Shown piece after piece: positions 42,893 to 51,753 of a DNA stretch of 64,000 bases (the first letter of the stretch is position 1; each line of letters opens with the position of its first letter). The DNA lies in contig CABJAP010000002.1 of the NCBI GenBank assembly GCA_902363595.1, positions 1 to 64,000 on the forward strand, written 5' to 3'. The DNA comes from Clostridia bacterium. Lineage in GTDB: Bacteria > Bacillota > Clostridia > Peptostreptococcales > Anaerovoracaceae. The notes under the pieces were generated by a model. It worked only from the letters and a program-made list of their open reading frames with translations. It had not been told where the DNA came from and searched no databases. A program made the translations under genes and the position numbers.

Positions 42893-44290
42893 TTATTCAG
42901 AGTTGATTAGACGGATGGCGTATTTTTTTATCTTACGCGCGGCAGTGGCCTGGCTGATGTTCAAAGCCTGGGCAACCTTGATGGAAGTGCCATATTTCAG
43001 ATAGGCGTGGCGTATGATTTCACCTTCGTATTGATCGAGCGCAAATTGCAGGTCGGAAACATCATAAATTGACGTATGGTTTTGCTGCGGGCCATGACCC
43101 AGGGAATCCATTAAGTCGGCGGGCAGGGCGTCTTTGGTAATAATCTGGTCCTCAGAAGTGACAACCATCCGATAAATGACATTTTCCAGTTCCCGCACAT
43201 TGCCAGGCCAGTCATAAGTATTAAAGGCGTTCATTACATCCTTATCGATCATCTTCTCCAATCCGAATTTTTTGTTTGCCTTTTCCAGGATACTATTGGA
43301 TAAGGTGACAATATCCTCCCGGCGTTCTCTCAGCGGCGGAAGGGTGAAGGTTACTGTATTCAAGCGATAAAGCAGATCCTGGCGGAATCGGTTTTGTTCC
43401 ACTTCCCGGCTGAGATCCTTGTTGGTCGCTGATATGATTCGGCAATCGATTTTGATCGACTGACTGCCGCCGATCCGGCGGACTTGACTGTCTTGGAGAA
43501 CTTTTAAGAGCTTGGCCTGTGATTGCATGGGAAGCTCGGACACTTCATCCAGGAAGAGAGTGCCGCCGTTTGCCACTTCAAAAAGACCCTTTTTACCTTT
43601 CTGGTCAGCTCCGGTGAATGCTCCCCGCTCATAACCGAATAATTCCGATTCGATGAGATTTTCAGGCAGAGCGCCGCAGTTGACTTCTACAAAGCGGCCG
43701 TCTTTGTAGTCGCTCAGCTCATGTACTTTTTTGGCCAGCAGGGTTTTTCCCACGCCGGTTTCCCCCAAGAGCAGCAGGTTGATATTATATTTGGCTGTGC
43801 TTTGCAAGGCTTTCAAGGTTTTCTGAAAGGAGCCGTTATTGGTAAAAAAATTATCGATTACCAGGGATTCATAAGACAGCTCATCCATGGTTTTTTCGTA
43901 CTGCCTAACCTTGTCCATCAGTTCTTCGTACATGTTTTTAATTTTGATATGCTGGCCCATATCCCGGGTAAAGGTAACGACTTTTAAAATCTTTTTGTTT
44001 TGGTCGAAAACAGGGAAGGCGGATACAATGACGTGCTGGCCATCTTTCAGGGTTTGTATGCGGGTGATTTCACTTCCTGTCTTTAAGACGATGGCGGCGG
44101 AAGAAGGGCGGAAATACCCTTCCTCTTCCAAGTCGAATACGCTGCGGCCCAGCAGTAAATCGGCATCCAGACCGTAACTGGCTTTGAAGTTGTCATCTAC
44201 GTAGATTACCATACCTTCGCCATCGGTGATTAAAACGCCGGAAAAGCTGGCGGCCTTAAAGAGCTCTTTCATGATATCCGTGCTGCACAT
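42893..44290 (-). CDS. Sigma-54-dependent transcriptional activator (PAS-AAA-HTH)
   Basis: A 465-residue enhancer-binding protein. An N-terminal PAS domain (about 10-115) is followed by a short coiled coil. The AAA+ domain (about 148-390) has Walker A GETGVGKTLLAKKVHE, the sigma-54 contact loop ERGAFTGAD, Walker B TLFLDEVSELP and arginine-finger region FRQDLLYRLNTVTF. The C-terminal Fis-like helix-turn-helix contains IKVAQALNISQATAARKIKK. It resembles TyrR/PrdR-type activators. AAGGAG lies 13 bp before the ATG. It should activate the promoter at 42701-42715. Confidence 0.93.
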   Translation of the reverse strand: MCSTDIMKELFKAASFSGVLITDGEGMVIYVDDNFKASYGLDADLLLGRSVFDLEEEGYFRPSSAAIVLKTGSEITRIQTLKDGQHVIVSAFPVFDQNKKILKVVTFTRDMGQHIKIKNMYEELMDKVRQYEKTMDELSYESLVIDNFFTNNGSFQKTLKALQSTAKYNINLLLLGETGVGKTLLAKKVHELSDYKDGRFVEVNCGALPENLIESELFGYERGAFTGADQKGKKGLFEVANGGTLFLDEVSELPMQSQAKLLKVLQDSQVRRIGGSQSIKIDCRIISATNKDLSREVEQNRFRQDLLYRLNTVTFTLPPLRERREDIVTLSNSILEKANKKFGLEKMIDKDVMNAFNTYDWPGNVRELENVIYRMVVTSEDQIITKDALPADLMDSLGHGPQQNHTSIYDVSDLQFALDQYEGEIIRHAYLKYGTSIKVAQALNISQATAARKIKKYAIRLINSE

Positions 44291-44334
44291 AATGTTTCAT
44301 CTACTCCTTCCTACTACAGTTCGACTGGGCGCAG

Positions 44335-44382
44335 TCATTAAAAAAGGGGCGCATGCACAAGAGAGATCAAGTACACGCACCC
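44335..44382 (-). terminator. Terminator of the SPFH gene (minus strand)
   Basis: On the minus strand, GGGTGCGTGTAC pairs along all 12 positions (with wobbles) with GTGCATGCGCCC, 12-nt loop, followed by CTTTTTTA. Confidence 0.85.
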
Positions 44383-44396
44383 GGTTTGTTCATTGG

Positions 44397-45353
44397 CTAT
44401 TTTTCTTGGTGGACGACCGGTTTGGCCGGCGGTCTTTTGGATGGCGCACCGCCTTCGGTATCCTTGATGATTTCCGTCAGGGAGCTGGCCAGACCGGCGA
44501 TTCCCTGAATTTCCGATGGAATGATGATCTTAGTCGCTTTTCCGTCCGCCGCGGCCCGGAACGCGTCCAGGCTCTGGATGGTCAAAACCTCCTGTGTGGG
44601 TTCGGATTCGGACAGCATGCGCAGTCCGTCGGCCGTAGCTCTCTGAACCATGCGGATCGCCTCGGCTCTACCTTCCGCTTCTCTGATGGCCGACTGCTTT
44701 GCGGCTTCGGCTTCCAGAATAACCGCTTCTTTCTGTCCTTCCGCGATGAGGATGGCGGATTTCTTTTCTCCTTCAGCGCGCAGAATGGATTCACGACGTT
44801 CACGTTCAGCACGCATCTGCTTTTCCATGGCCATCTGTATATCCCGGGGCGGAGTAATGTTCTTTACTTCCACACGATTGATTTTGATGCCCCAAGCATC
44901 GGTGGCTTCGTCCAGGACAATGCGGATTTTGCCGTTGATATGCTCCCGGCTGGTGAGGGTTCCGTCCAGCTCCAGCTCTCCGATGATGTTACGAAGGGTG
45001 GTGGCAGTCAGGTTTTCAATGGCAGCCATTGGGTTTTCCACACCATAAGCATACAGCTTGGGATCGGTGATCTGAAAATAAACCACCGTGTCGATTTCAA
45101 TGGTTACGTTATCCTTTGTGATAACAGGCTGGGGCGGAAAGTCGATAACGTGTTCTTTGAGGGAAACCTTTCTCGCCACTTTGTCGATGAGCGGAATTTT
45201 AAAATGCAGTCCCACCTGCCAAGTGCAGTGATAAGCGCCAAGACGCTCCAAAACATAGGCGTGCGCCTGGGGCACGATACGGATATTGGTCACGATCAGC
45301 CAGATGATCAGTACGATCAGGATGATCGGAGCAATGATAGACATGATATTCAT
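44397..45353 (-). CDS. SPFH/stomatin family protein (QmcA-like)
   Basis: A 318-residue membrane-scaffold protein. One N-terminal membrane helix (about 5-25) is followed by the SPFH domain (IVPQAHAYVLERLGAYHCTW; VDTVVYFQITDPKLYAYGVE) and an Ala/Glu-rich coiled coil (AEGQKEAVILEAEAAKQSAI). The tail is Pro/Lys-rich. This is the stomatin/QmcA arrangement, usually paired with an NfeD protein, which here lies 14 bp upstream. Together they would form a membrane microdomain or quality-control complex. AAGGAGG precedes the ATG. Confidence 0.93.
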   Translation of the reverse strand: MNIMSIIAPIILIVLIIWLIVTNIRIVPQAHAYVLERLGAYHCTWQVGLHFKIPLIDKVARKVSLKEHVIDFPPQPVITKDNVTIEIDTVVYFQITDPKLYAYGVENPMAAIENLTATTLRNIIGELELDGTLTSREHINGKIRIVLDEATDAWGIKINRVEVKNITPPRDIQMAMEKQMRAERERRESILRAEGEKKSAILIAEGQKEAVILEAEAAKQSAIREAEGRAEAIRMVQRATADGLRMLSESEPTQEVLTIQSLDAFRAAADGKATKIIIPSEIQGIAGLASSLTEIIKDTEGGAPSKRPPAKPVVHQEK

Positions 45354-45367
45354 GTAAGATCCTCCTT

Positions 45368-45835
45368 TTATTTTGTAATCGGTTCTTCAGAAGGAGTTAC
45401 GACCAGCTTTACGCCTTCCACTCGATCGATGATTACCGTTGTTCCTTTTTGAATCGTAGTATGGCTGTCTTTTGCTATGGCAGACCATACGAGTCCGTCA
45501 ACTTTGGCCTGTCCCGAACCGAACGGTTCGATGGTCTCTGTTACCATTGCCTCTCTTCCAACCAGCGCATCCACATTGGTCTTTTCATTTCCGATCTTCA
45601 GCCTTTTTTTGGCCAGAGGCCGGGTAAAGTAGATGAGCAGGATAGAGACGATAAGAAAAACGATAATCTGAATGGGCAGGGAAAACTTAGCCATAGCCAC
45701 AATGGAAGCGATAATCGCCCCGCCGGTGAACCAGATTGTTGTAAGGCCCATGGTGGCAGCTTCGATGATGCCGCACACGGCTGCGATGATCAGCCAGATA
45801 ACCGCCGCGCTCAGGGTAATTCCAAAGATTGTCAT
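45368..45835 (-). CDS. NfeD family membrane protein
   Basis: A 155-residue protein with three to four N-terminal membrane helices and a C-terminal OB-fold NfeD domain (VGREAMVTETIEPFGSGQAK, VDGLVWSA). It lacks the long ClpP-like protease part, as in short NfeD partners of stomatins. The ATG at 45835 has GGGGGAG upstream; an in-frame ATG at 45865 is less supported. It is 14 bp before the SPFH gene. Confidence 0.9.
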   Translation of the reverse strand: MTIFGITLSAAVIWLIIAAVCGIIEAATMGLTTIWFTGGAIIASIVAMAKFSLPIQIIVFLIVSILLIYFTRPLAKKRLKIGNEKTNVDALVGREAMVTETIEPFGSGQAKVDGLVWSAIAKDSHTTIQKGTTVIIDRVEGVKLVVTPSEEPITK

Positions 45836-45903
45836 AAACACTCCCCCTTCTTTATTCATACACAAGCAATACCGGATTAACTTATTTTATCACAGTTTTC
45901 TGT

Positions 45904-46563
45904 TTATTTACATCTTCTTTTTTTGGAATTGTCGATATGTTTCTCCATCGCTTCGGCGCCTGCTTCCACATCCTTCTCCGTAAAGGCCTTAAAGATCATT
46001 CGGTGCTCTTCCAATACGGTGGTCAGATAATCGTCGGCATAGATGTCTTCCTGTAAGCGATATTTAAAATAAGTCTGGTAGGAGGAGAGGAGCTGCCGCA
46101 GCATGCGATTGTGCGATGCTTCGTAAATAATCTGATGAAATCCGGCATTGATGGTAAGCATTTTGTCCACATCGTTTCGCAGCGTATAAAACTCCATAAA
46201 TTCGAAGGTTTCCTCCAGCGCTTCCATTTCATCATCGGTGATCCGCTCAATGGCCCACTTGACCGCCTGAATCTCATAAGCCTTTCGCAGCTCGAACATG
46301 TCCTCAAAATCCTGCTGGGAGAGGCCGATAACAAAAGACCCCCGATTGAGAATGTTCTCCACCAGGCCTTCCGTTTCCAGCTGACGCAGAGCTTCTCGCA
46401 CAGGGGTGCGGCTTACCTTGTACTCCTTGCAGATCGTCTGTTCAGTAAGCTTCTGACCGGGAGCAAGCTTCCCGGTCAGAATATCTCTTTGCAGCTCTGA
46501 AAACAAATTTGTGGAAATTGGCGCATTTGATTTAGGATCATCAGAATGCTTGTAGAGTACCAT
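45904..46563 (-). CDS. GntR family regulator (FCD type)
   Basis: A 219-residue regulator. The winged helix is at residues 15-80 (LSRTPVREALRQLETEGLV-type segment: KVSRTPVREALRQLETEGLV). A helical FCD ligand domain follows, with AGFHQIIYEASHNRMLRQLL giving typical metal/ligand His residues. GGAGAC lies 8-9 bp before the ATG. It is 34 bp after the isocitrate dehydrogenase stop, so it probably belongs to the aconitase operon and may respond to citrate or a related organic acid. Confidence 0.9.
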   Translation of the reverse strand: MVLYKHSDDPKSNAPISTNLFSELQRDILTGKLAPGQKLTEQTICKEYKVSRTPVREALRQLETEGLVENILNRGSFVIGLSQQDFEDMFELRKAYEIQAVKWAIERITDDEMEALEETFEFMEFYTLRNDVDKMLTINAGFHQIIYEASHNRMLRQLLSSYQTYFKYRLQEDIYADDYLTTVLEEHRMIFKAFTEKDVEAGAEAMEKHIDNSKKRRCK

Positions 46564-46597
46564 AACTGTCTCCTTTATTGTTTAGCAAATGTTGCTG

Positions 46598-47728
46598 CTA
46601 TTTCAGATGGCTGATTACAAATTCGGTAAAGTCGTCTGTCGAATTTCCCGTGCTGTTTGAGGTCATGCTGAGGGCGTCCAAAGCTTCGTCCAGTGCCTTG
46701 TCCAGGGCCGCAGCCTGGTCACCGTAGCCGATATGTCTCAGCAGCATAGCTCCTGCTCTTACGATGCTGGAAGGGTTGGCATACTGGCCTCTTCCTTCGG
46801 AAATCATTCTCGGAGCAGAACCGTGGATGGCTTCAAACATGGCGTAACGGCCGCCCTGGTTGATGCTTCCTGCCGTGCCGACGCCGCCCTGAATCTGCGC
46901 GGCTTCATCAGTTATGATGTCGCCGTAGAGGTTGGGCAGAATGAATACGTTGAACTTGCTGTTGGCCGGTTCTTTAATCAGGTTTGCTGCTGTGATATCA
47001 ACGTAATAGTCGTCCACCTGGATTTCCGGGTAATCCTTAGCCACTTCGTAGCAGAGGCTGAGGAATTTGCCGTCGGTCTTTTTCATGATGTTGGCCTTGG
47101 TTACGATGGTGACTCTCTGGTTGCCGTTTGCTTTGGCAAATTCGAAAGCAGCGCGGGCAAGGCGGGTGGTTCCGATGGTGGTAGTGACTTTAAAGTCCAT
47201 GGAAATATCGTCGTTGATATCCACGCCCTGGCTTCCCAGCGCATATTCGCCTTCTGTGTTTTCTCTGAAGAAGGTCCAGTTGATGTTCTTTTCCGGAATG
47301 GATACCGGTCTTACATTGGCAAACAGATCCAATTCTTTTCTCAGCTTTACATTGGCGCTTTCCAAATTGGGCATATTATCGCCTTTTCCCGGGGTCATGG
47401 TAGGTCCCTTGAGCAGAACGTGACAGTCCTTTACAGCTGCCAGCACGTCAGCGGGAACGGTTTCCATTTTTTCAATCCGGTTTTCGATAGTCAAGCCTTC
47501 GATGTCTCTCAGTTCCAGCTTTCCTGCCGCGATCTCGTCCGCCATCAGATGCTCCATGATTTTTTTGCAGGACTGGGTGATGATGGGGCCAATGCCGTCA
47601 CCGTCGATGATGCCTACGATAATTTTATCCAGAGCCTCATAGTCCGTGGACTGGGGAGCGGTTTTCATCCGCTCTGCCCGCTCCAGCTGTTCTTTTACGA
47701 TTGTTTCAAATGCCTTTACATATTCCAT
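46598..47728 (-). CDS. icd: Isocitrate dehydrogenase family protein
   Basis: A 376-residue member of the isocitrate/isopropylmalate dehydrogenase family. The substrate-binding helix SANVKLRKELDLFANVRPV (Ser-x-Asn and Leu-Asp-Leu-x-Ala-Asn-x-Arg) and FRENTEGEYALGS are characteristic of isocitrate rather than isopropylmalate enzymes. GDIITDEAAQIQGGVG holds the metal-binding Asp residues. Coenzyme preference is not clear by eye. It begins 14 bp after aconitase. Together they convert citrate to 2-oxoglutarate, feeding glutamate synthesis. No citrate synthase is in the window. Confidence 0.88.
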   Translation of the reverse strand: MEYVKAFETIVKEQLERAERMKTAPQSTDYEALDKIIVGIIDGDGIGPIITQSCKKIMEHLMADEIAAGKLELRDIEGLTIENRIEKMETVPADVLAAVKDCHVLLKGPTMTPGKGDNMPNLESANVKLRKELDLFANVRPVSIPEKNINWTFFRENTEGEYALGSQGVDINDDISMDFKVTTTIGTTRLARAAFEFAKANGNQRVTIVTKANIMKKTDGKFLSLCYEVAKDYPEIQVDDYYVDITAANLIKEPANSKFNVFILPNLYGDIITDEAAQIQGGVGTAGSINQGGRYAMFEAIHGSAPRMISEGRGQYANPSSIVRAGAMLLRHIGYGDQAAALDKALDEALDALSMTSNSTGNSTDDFTEFVISHLK

Positions 47729-47742
47729 AGTGTTCCACCTTT

Positions 47743-49662
47743 TTAACCTTTCATGTAATTAATCTTGCCGCCCTTTAAGATCAGTGCGATCTCCAGGTCG
47801 GAGAAGTTAGTCTTTGTCTGATATGTTTTGCCTGTATTTTTGTTTTTTACTTCAACCGTGCCGCTCTGCACCTGCTTGGGCGCCTGCTCGATGACCAGCT
47901 CATCGCCGATGGTGAAATCGTCGTAATCAGCCGGATTTTCAAATACCAGAGGCATGATTCCGCTGTTGATCAGGTTGGAGCGGTGGATCCGCGCAAAGGA
48001 TTTTGCCGCAACGAACTTTACGCCCAGATACAGCGGCGCCAGTGCGGCGTGCTCCCGGCTGGAACCCTGTCCATAGTTGTCGCCGCCGATGATGGCGCAG
48101 GTTCCGGCTTCCTTGCATCTTCCCGCGAACTCGCTGTCGACCTTCTCAAAGCAGTAGTTGGCCAGGTGAGGAATGTTGGAGCGATACGGCAGCAGTCTGG
48201 AGTCGGACGGCATGATATCGTCTGTCGTAATGTTGTCGCCTGCATGGAGAGTCACGGTTACTTCCACGGTTTCGGGAAGGGCGGTGTTTCTTGGGAACGG
48301 TTTGATGTTTGGTCCCATGGCCACCGGCGTATTTTCGGTATTGGTTCCTTCCGGGTAAACAATGAAGTTGTCATTTGCGGTAAAGTCGGTGTCTTCGATC
48401 TGCGGCAGGGCCTGGCCGGTTTTGCTGCCGTCTGTCAGCACGCCGGTAACTGCAGAGATGGCTGCGGTCTCAGGGCTTACCAGGTAAACGTCCGCATCCA
48501 GGGTTCCTGATCTGCCTTTGAAGTTCCGATTAAAAGTCCTCAGGGAAACCGCTCCTGATTTTGGCGATTGTCCCATTCCGATGCAGGGGCCGCAGGCGTT
48601 TTCAATGATACGCGCTCCGCTGGCGATGATATCGGCCAGGGCGCCGTTTTCTGCCATCTTAGTGAGAATCTTACTGGATCCCGGTGAAATAACCAAGCTT
48701 ACATCAGGATGGACTTTCTTTCCTTTGAGGATGGCGGCAACCTTCATCAAGTCTGTGTAAGATGAGTTGGTGCAGCTTCCGATGGCAACCTGATCGACTT
48801 TGATTTCGCCGATGTTTGCTATAGAATCCACATTGTCCGGGCTGTGGGGCTGAGCAGCCAGCGGTGTCAGACTGTCCAGATCGACAATCAGTTCCTGATC
48901 GTAAACCGCATCGGCGTCTGCGGCCAGCGGCGTGTAATCGGCCTCTCTGCCCTGGGATTTGAGATATGCTTTTGTATTTTCGTCGCTGGGGAATACGGAA
49001 GTGGTCGCGCCCAGCTCCGCGCCCATGTTGGTGATGGTCGCTCTGTCGGTTACGGAAAGGGATTTCACGCCTTCGCCGGTGTATTCTACGATTTTGCCCA
49101 CGCCACCTTTTACGCTCAGCTGCTGGAGCACGTACAGAATCACGTCTTTTGCCGATGTCCAGGGCTGGAGATGACCGTTCAGCTCGACTTTAATTACCTT
49201 GGGAGCAACTAGGCTGTAGGTGCCTTTTGCCATGGCTACCGCAACATCCAGTCCGCCGGCGCCGATGGCGATCATGCCCAGTCCGCCGCCGGTCGGCGTA
49301 TGGCTGTCTGATCCCAGCAGGGTTTTTCCCGGTTTGCCGTAGTTTTCCAGGTGCAGCTGGTGGCAGATGCCGTTGCCTGGCTTGGAGAAGAGCACGCCGT
49401 GTCTCTGAGCGACGCTCTTGATGAAGGCGTGGTCGTCGGCGTTTTCAAATCCGGTCTGCAGGGTGTTGTGGTCTATGTAAGCGACGGAAAGCTCAGTCTG
49501 TACTTTGTCGACATCCATGGCTTCCAGCTGCAGGTATACCATCGTTCCGGTGGAATCCTGCGTCAGTGTTTGATCGATCTTGATCGTGATTTCTTCACCC
49601 GGTGTCAGATTGCCGCTCACCAGATGATTCTCCAGGATCTTATATGCTAGTGTTTTTCCCAT
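47743..49662 (-). CDS. acn: Aconitate hydratase
   Basis: A 639-residue aconitase. Fe-S ligands are in IGSCTNSSYTDLM and ENACGPCIGMG. The C-terminal swivel domain carries YGQGSSREHAALAPLYLG. The size fits the shorter aconitase type of anaerobes, about 640 residues, not the 900-residue AcnA. The ATG at 49662 has AAGGAGG upstream; in-frame starts further up to 49815 lie in non-coding-like sequence. It leads the operon acn-icd-gntR. Homoaconitase is an alternative but less likely beside isocitrate dehydrogenase. Confidence 0.92.
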   Translation of the reverse strand: MGKTLAYKILENHLVSGNLTPGEEITIKIDQTLTQDSTGTMVYLQLEAMDVDKVQTELSVAYIDHNTLQTGFENADDHAFIKSVAQRHGVLFSKPGNGICHQLHLENYGKPGKTLLGSDSHTPTGGGLGMIAIGAGGLDVAVAMAKGTYSLVAPKVIKVELNGHLQPWTSAKDVILYVLQQLSVKGGVGKIVEYTGEGVKSLSVTDRATITNMGAELGATTSVFPSDENTKAYLKSQGREADYTPLAADADAVYDQELIVDLDSLTPLAAQPHSPDNVDSIANIGEIKVDQVAIGSCTNSSYTDLMKVAAILKGKKVHPDVSLVISPGSSKILTKMAENGALADIIASGARIIENACGPCIGMGQSPKSGAVSLRTFNRNFKGRSGTLDADVYLVSPETAAISAVTGVLTDGSKTGQALPQIEDTDFTANDNFIVYPEGTNTENTPVAMGPNIKPFPRNTALPETVEVTVTLHAGDNITTDDIMPSDSRLLPYRSNIPHLANYCFEKVDSEFAGRCKEAGTCAIIGGDNYGQGSSREHAALAPLYLGVKFVAAKSFARIHRSNLINSGIMPLVFENPADYDDFTIGDELVIEQAPKQVQSGTVEVKNKNTGKTYQTKTNFSDLEIALILKGGKINYMKG

Positions 49663-49871
49663 TGTATATGGACCTCCTTGTCTTATAGAAATATGTAATT
49701 TTGATTGACGTATGTAATTCGCGCCTTTGAGGCGGCGAAATGGCGCGGGTGATCGATGCTGGCTGCGGTGATGTGTGCTGCCGCAGCTGCCTGCCTTCGG
49801 CACCATTGTATACAAGTATACCAGTATGCGGAATTGGGGTCAAGAGGCAGAATGGGGTTTTTTGAGGTGGT

Positions 49872-49906
49872 GGGGCGGGGGAAGGAAGGTGGGGGGTGCG
49901 CAGGGG
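49872..49906 (+). other. G-quadruplex-forming motif
   Basis: Four G runs (GGGG at 49872, GGGGG at 49877, GGGGGG at 49891, GGGG at 49903) lie within 35 bp, about 210 bp upstream of aconitase and 380 bp upstream of the DUF5685 gene. No coding sequence overlaps it. Confidence 0.6.
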
Positions 49907-49951
49907 AGAGGAGCGGGCCCTCTGGGCCCGGATAAATTAAGGCCGAAAAGT

Positions 49952-50122
49952 AAAATCATCGCTGGAGGCTATTTTAGCCTTGGCCCACGATAATTTTTAA
50001 TCGCTGGAGGATGAAAAAAGGAGAATCAGCGATGATTTTCCGCTGGTTTTAGATGGAAAGATGGCAAAAAAGGAGCAAAATCATCGTGGAGAGGGCTGCC
50101 GGAGAGCGATCACGATGATTTG
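49952..50122. repeat. Paired inverted repeats built on AAATCATCG
   Basis: AAAATCATCGCTG (49952-49964) is a perfect inverted repeat of CAGCGATGATTTT (50027-50039). AAATCATCGTG (50078-50088) is one of CACGATGATTT (50111-50121). A further ATCGCTGGAGGA-like copy lies near 49999. The stretch is within a 620-bp gap between aconitase and the DUF5685 gene that holds no gene I can support. Confidence 0.65.
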
Positions 50123-50283
50123 TCCGGGAGCTCTGGAGCCAGCCCAGCCCGGTAAGTCCCAGCATCAGCCTTCCCCGGAGCCCCGGGCCAACAAGAAATG
50201 AAGATTTTATGATATTTTTAGAATCTATTTGAATTTCAAAAGCTGATATGGTACGCTTAGGAACAGAAAGGGGCGCTTTGAGG

Positions 50284-51141
50284 ATGTTAGGATATGTAAC
50301 AGCGGATAGACCGGAATTAAAAATGCGGGAATTCGAAGTTTATAACGGATACTATTGCGGCGTTTGCAAATCCATCGCCCGGCGTTACGGACAGCTGCCG
50401 AGGATGGTGCTCAGCTATGACGCGGCGTTTTTGGCGCTTTTGATCGGCAGCCTCTACAGAGAAGAAGATCAGCCGGCCAGAGAACATTGCATCATTCACC
50501 CCATTAAGAAAAAAACCATTGTCAGCAATGAAGCCATCGATTATGCCGCAGATGTGATGCTGATCCTGGCCTGGCACAAGCTTCTGGATGACGCCAGGGA
50601 TGAGGGAAAGCTGCACGCTAAGGCAGCGGCGAAAGCGTTAAAGCATATCTATCACAGGCTGGAAGCCGCCAGGCCCGGTCTTTGCCTGAGAGTTGAAAAA
50701 GGGCTGCAGGGATTGACCCAGCTGGAAAAAGACAAATGCGCCAATTTGGATCAGGCCGCGGAAGCCTTTGCCAAAATCATGGAAGCGATTTTTGAAGAGG
50801 GCCCTTTGCCGGGCGGATTTAAAGAACAAGAAGTCCTGCGCAGAATCGGCTATCATCTGGGAAAATGGATTTACCTGATGGATGCCATCGACGACATCGA
50901 CGAGAACATTGAGAGCGGAGCCTATAATCCGCTGCTCTACCGATTCAACTACGAGCAGGGAGAAGAGGACTTCCACGGCCGGATCATGGAAACCTGCGAG
51001 TTCAATCTCTACCATTATTTGGGGGAGATAGGGAGGGCCGCTGATTTGCTTGCTATTAAGAAAAATGAAGGTATAATAGAAAATATAATTTACAAGGGGT
51101 TACTTCGAAAAACACAGAATATGACCCAAAAGGAGGAATAA
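50284..51141 (+). CDS. DUF5685 family protein
   Basis: A 285-residue cytoplasmic, mostly helical protein. The start [20 protein letters not shown] and the nearby [14 protein letters not shown] (Cys-x-x-Cys) are typical of DUF5685, a Clostridia family often beside a J-domain protein. Further His/Asp-rich helices ([40 protein letters not shown]) recall polyprenyl-synthase-like helical folds, but this is speculative. ATG 50284 fits the family start; an ATG at 50248 is possible. The stop overlaps the next start. Confidence 0.8.
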   Translation: MLGYVTADRPELKMREFEVYNGYYCGVCKSIARRYGQLPRMVLSYDAAFLALLIGSLYREEDQPAREHCIIHPIKKKTIVSNEAIDYAADVMLILAWHKLLDDARDEGKLHAKAAAKALKHIYHRLEAARPGLCLRVEKGLQGLTQLEKDKCANLDQAAEAFAKIMEAIFEEGPLPGGFKEQEVLRRIGYHLGKWIYLMDAIDDIDENIESGAYNPLLYRFNYEQGEEDFHGRIMETCEFNLYHYLGEIGRAADLLAIKKNEGIIENIIYKGLLRKTQNMTQKEE

Positions 51142-51737
51142 TGGATCCATATGAAGTACTGGGAGTCAGACAGGGAGCTTCCGAAGCAGAAATCAAAGCC
51201 GCTTATAAAGAGCTGGTAAAAAAATACCATCCGGACAAATATCAAAATAATCCGCTGTCCGACCTGGCAGAAGAAAAACTTCAAGAAGTAAATGAAGCTT
51301 ATGACATACTCATGAAAGGCTCTGGGAAAAATGCCGGAACAGGATATGGACCGGGCTCCAGTCGTGGAAACAATTATGGCCAGGCGCGAACCACACCGGA
51401 ATTCAACCAGGTCAGACGAAATATCGATATGGGAAATTTGCAGGCAGCGGAAGAAATTCTTAACCGGACCCAGAACCGCAACGCCGAGTGGATGTTTCTG
51501 TCGGGGATGCTGTCCTACCGCAAAGGCTGGTACGATGATGCAGTCAGCAAAGTACAGCAGGCAGTCAATATGGACCCGTCCAACCCGGAATACAGTCAGG
51601 CTCTGGGGCAGATGATGAACGTGGGACAGAGCTATCAAAATACAGCCTATGGAAGAGGATATAATTCCACAGAAGACGCTTTCTGTAAAGCGCTGCAGTG
51701 CTACTGTTGCGCAGATATGTGCTGTGACTGCTTCTAG
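51141..51737 (+). CDS. J-domain (DnaJ-like) protein
   Basis: A 198-residue protein with an N-terminal J domain ([20 protein letters not shown], with the HPD motif in KKYHPDKYQ). A Gly-rich linker follows, then a TPR-like helical segment ([20 protein letters not shown]). The extreme C terminus is Cys-rich ([15 protein letters not shown]), which may bind metal or be lipid-modified. It overlaps the DUF5685 gene by one base. It should stimulate DnaK on specific clients; the neighbour DUF5685 protein is a candidate partner. Confidence 0.9.
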   Translation: MDPYEVLGVRQGASEAEIKAAYKELVKKYHPDKYQNNPLSDLAEEKLQEVNEAYDILMKGSGKNAGTGYGPGSSRGNNYGQARTTPEFNQVRRNIDMGNLQAAEEILNRTQNRNAEWMFLSGMLSYRKGWYDDAVSKVQQAVNMDPSNPEYSQALGQMMNVGQSYQNTAYGRGYNSTEDAFCKALQCYCCADMCCDCF

Positions 51738-51753
51738 ATTCAAGGGGGATCAG

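Noticed and set aside
44226-45452. 408-codon plus-strand frame opposite the SPFH gene
   Set aside because: Mirror frame, running across a minus-strand terminator; no start signal.
46733-47746. 337-codon open frame on the plus strand opposite isocitrate dehydrogenase
   Set aside because: Mirror frame of icd; the minus-strand protein has all catalytic motifs, this one none.
49663-49815. N-terminal extension of aconitase to 49815
   Set aside because: The extension has no family similarity, and the strong AAGGAGG site is directly before 49662.
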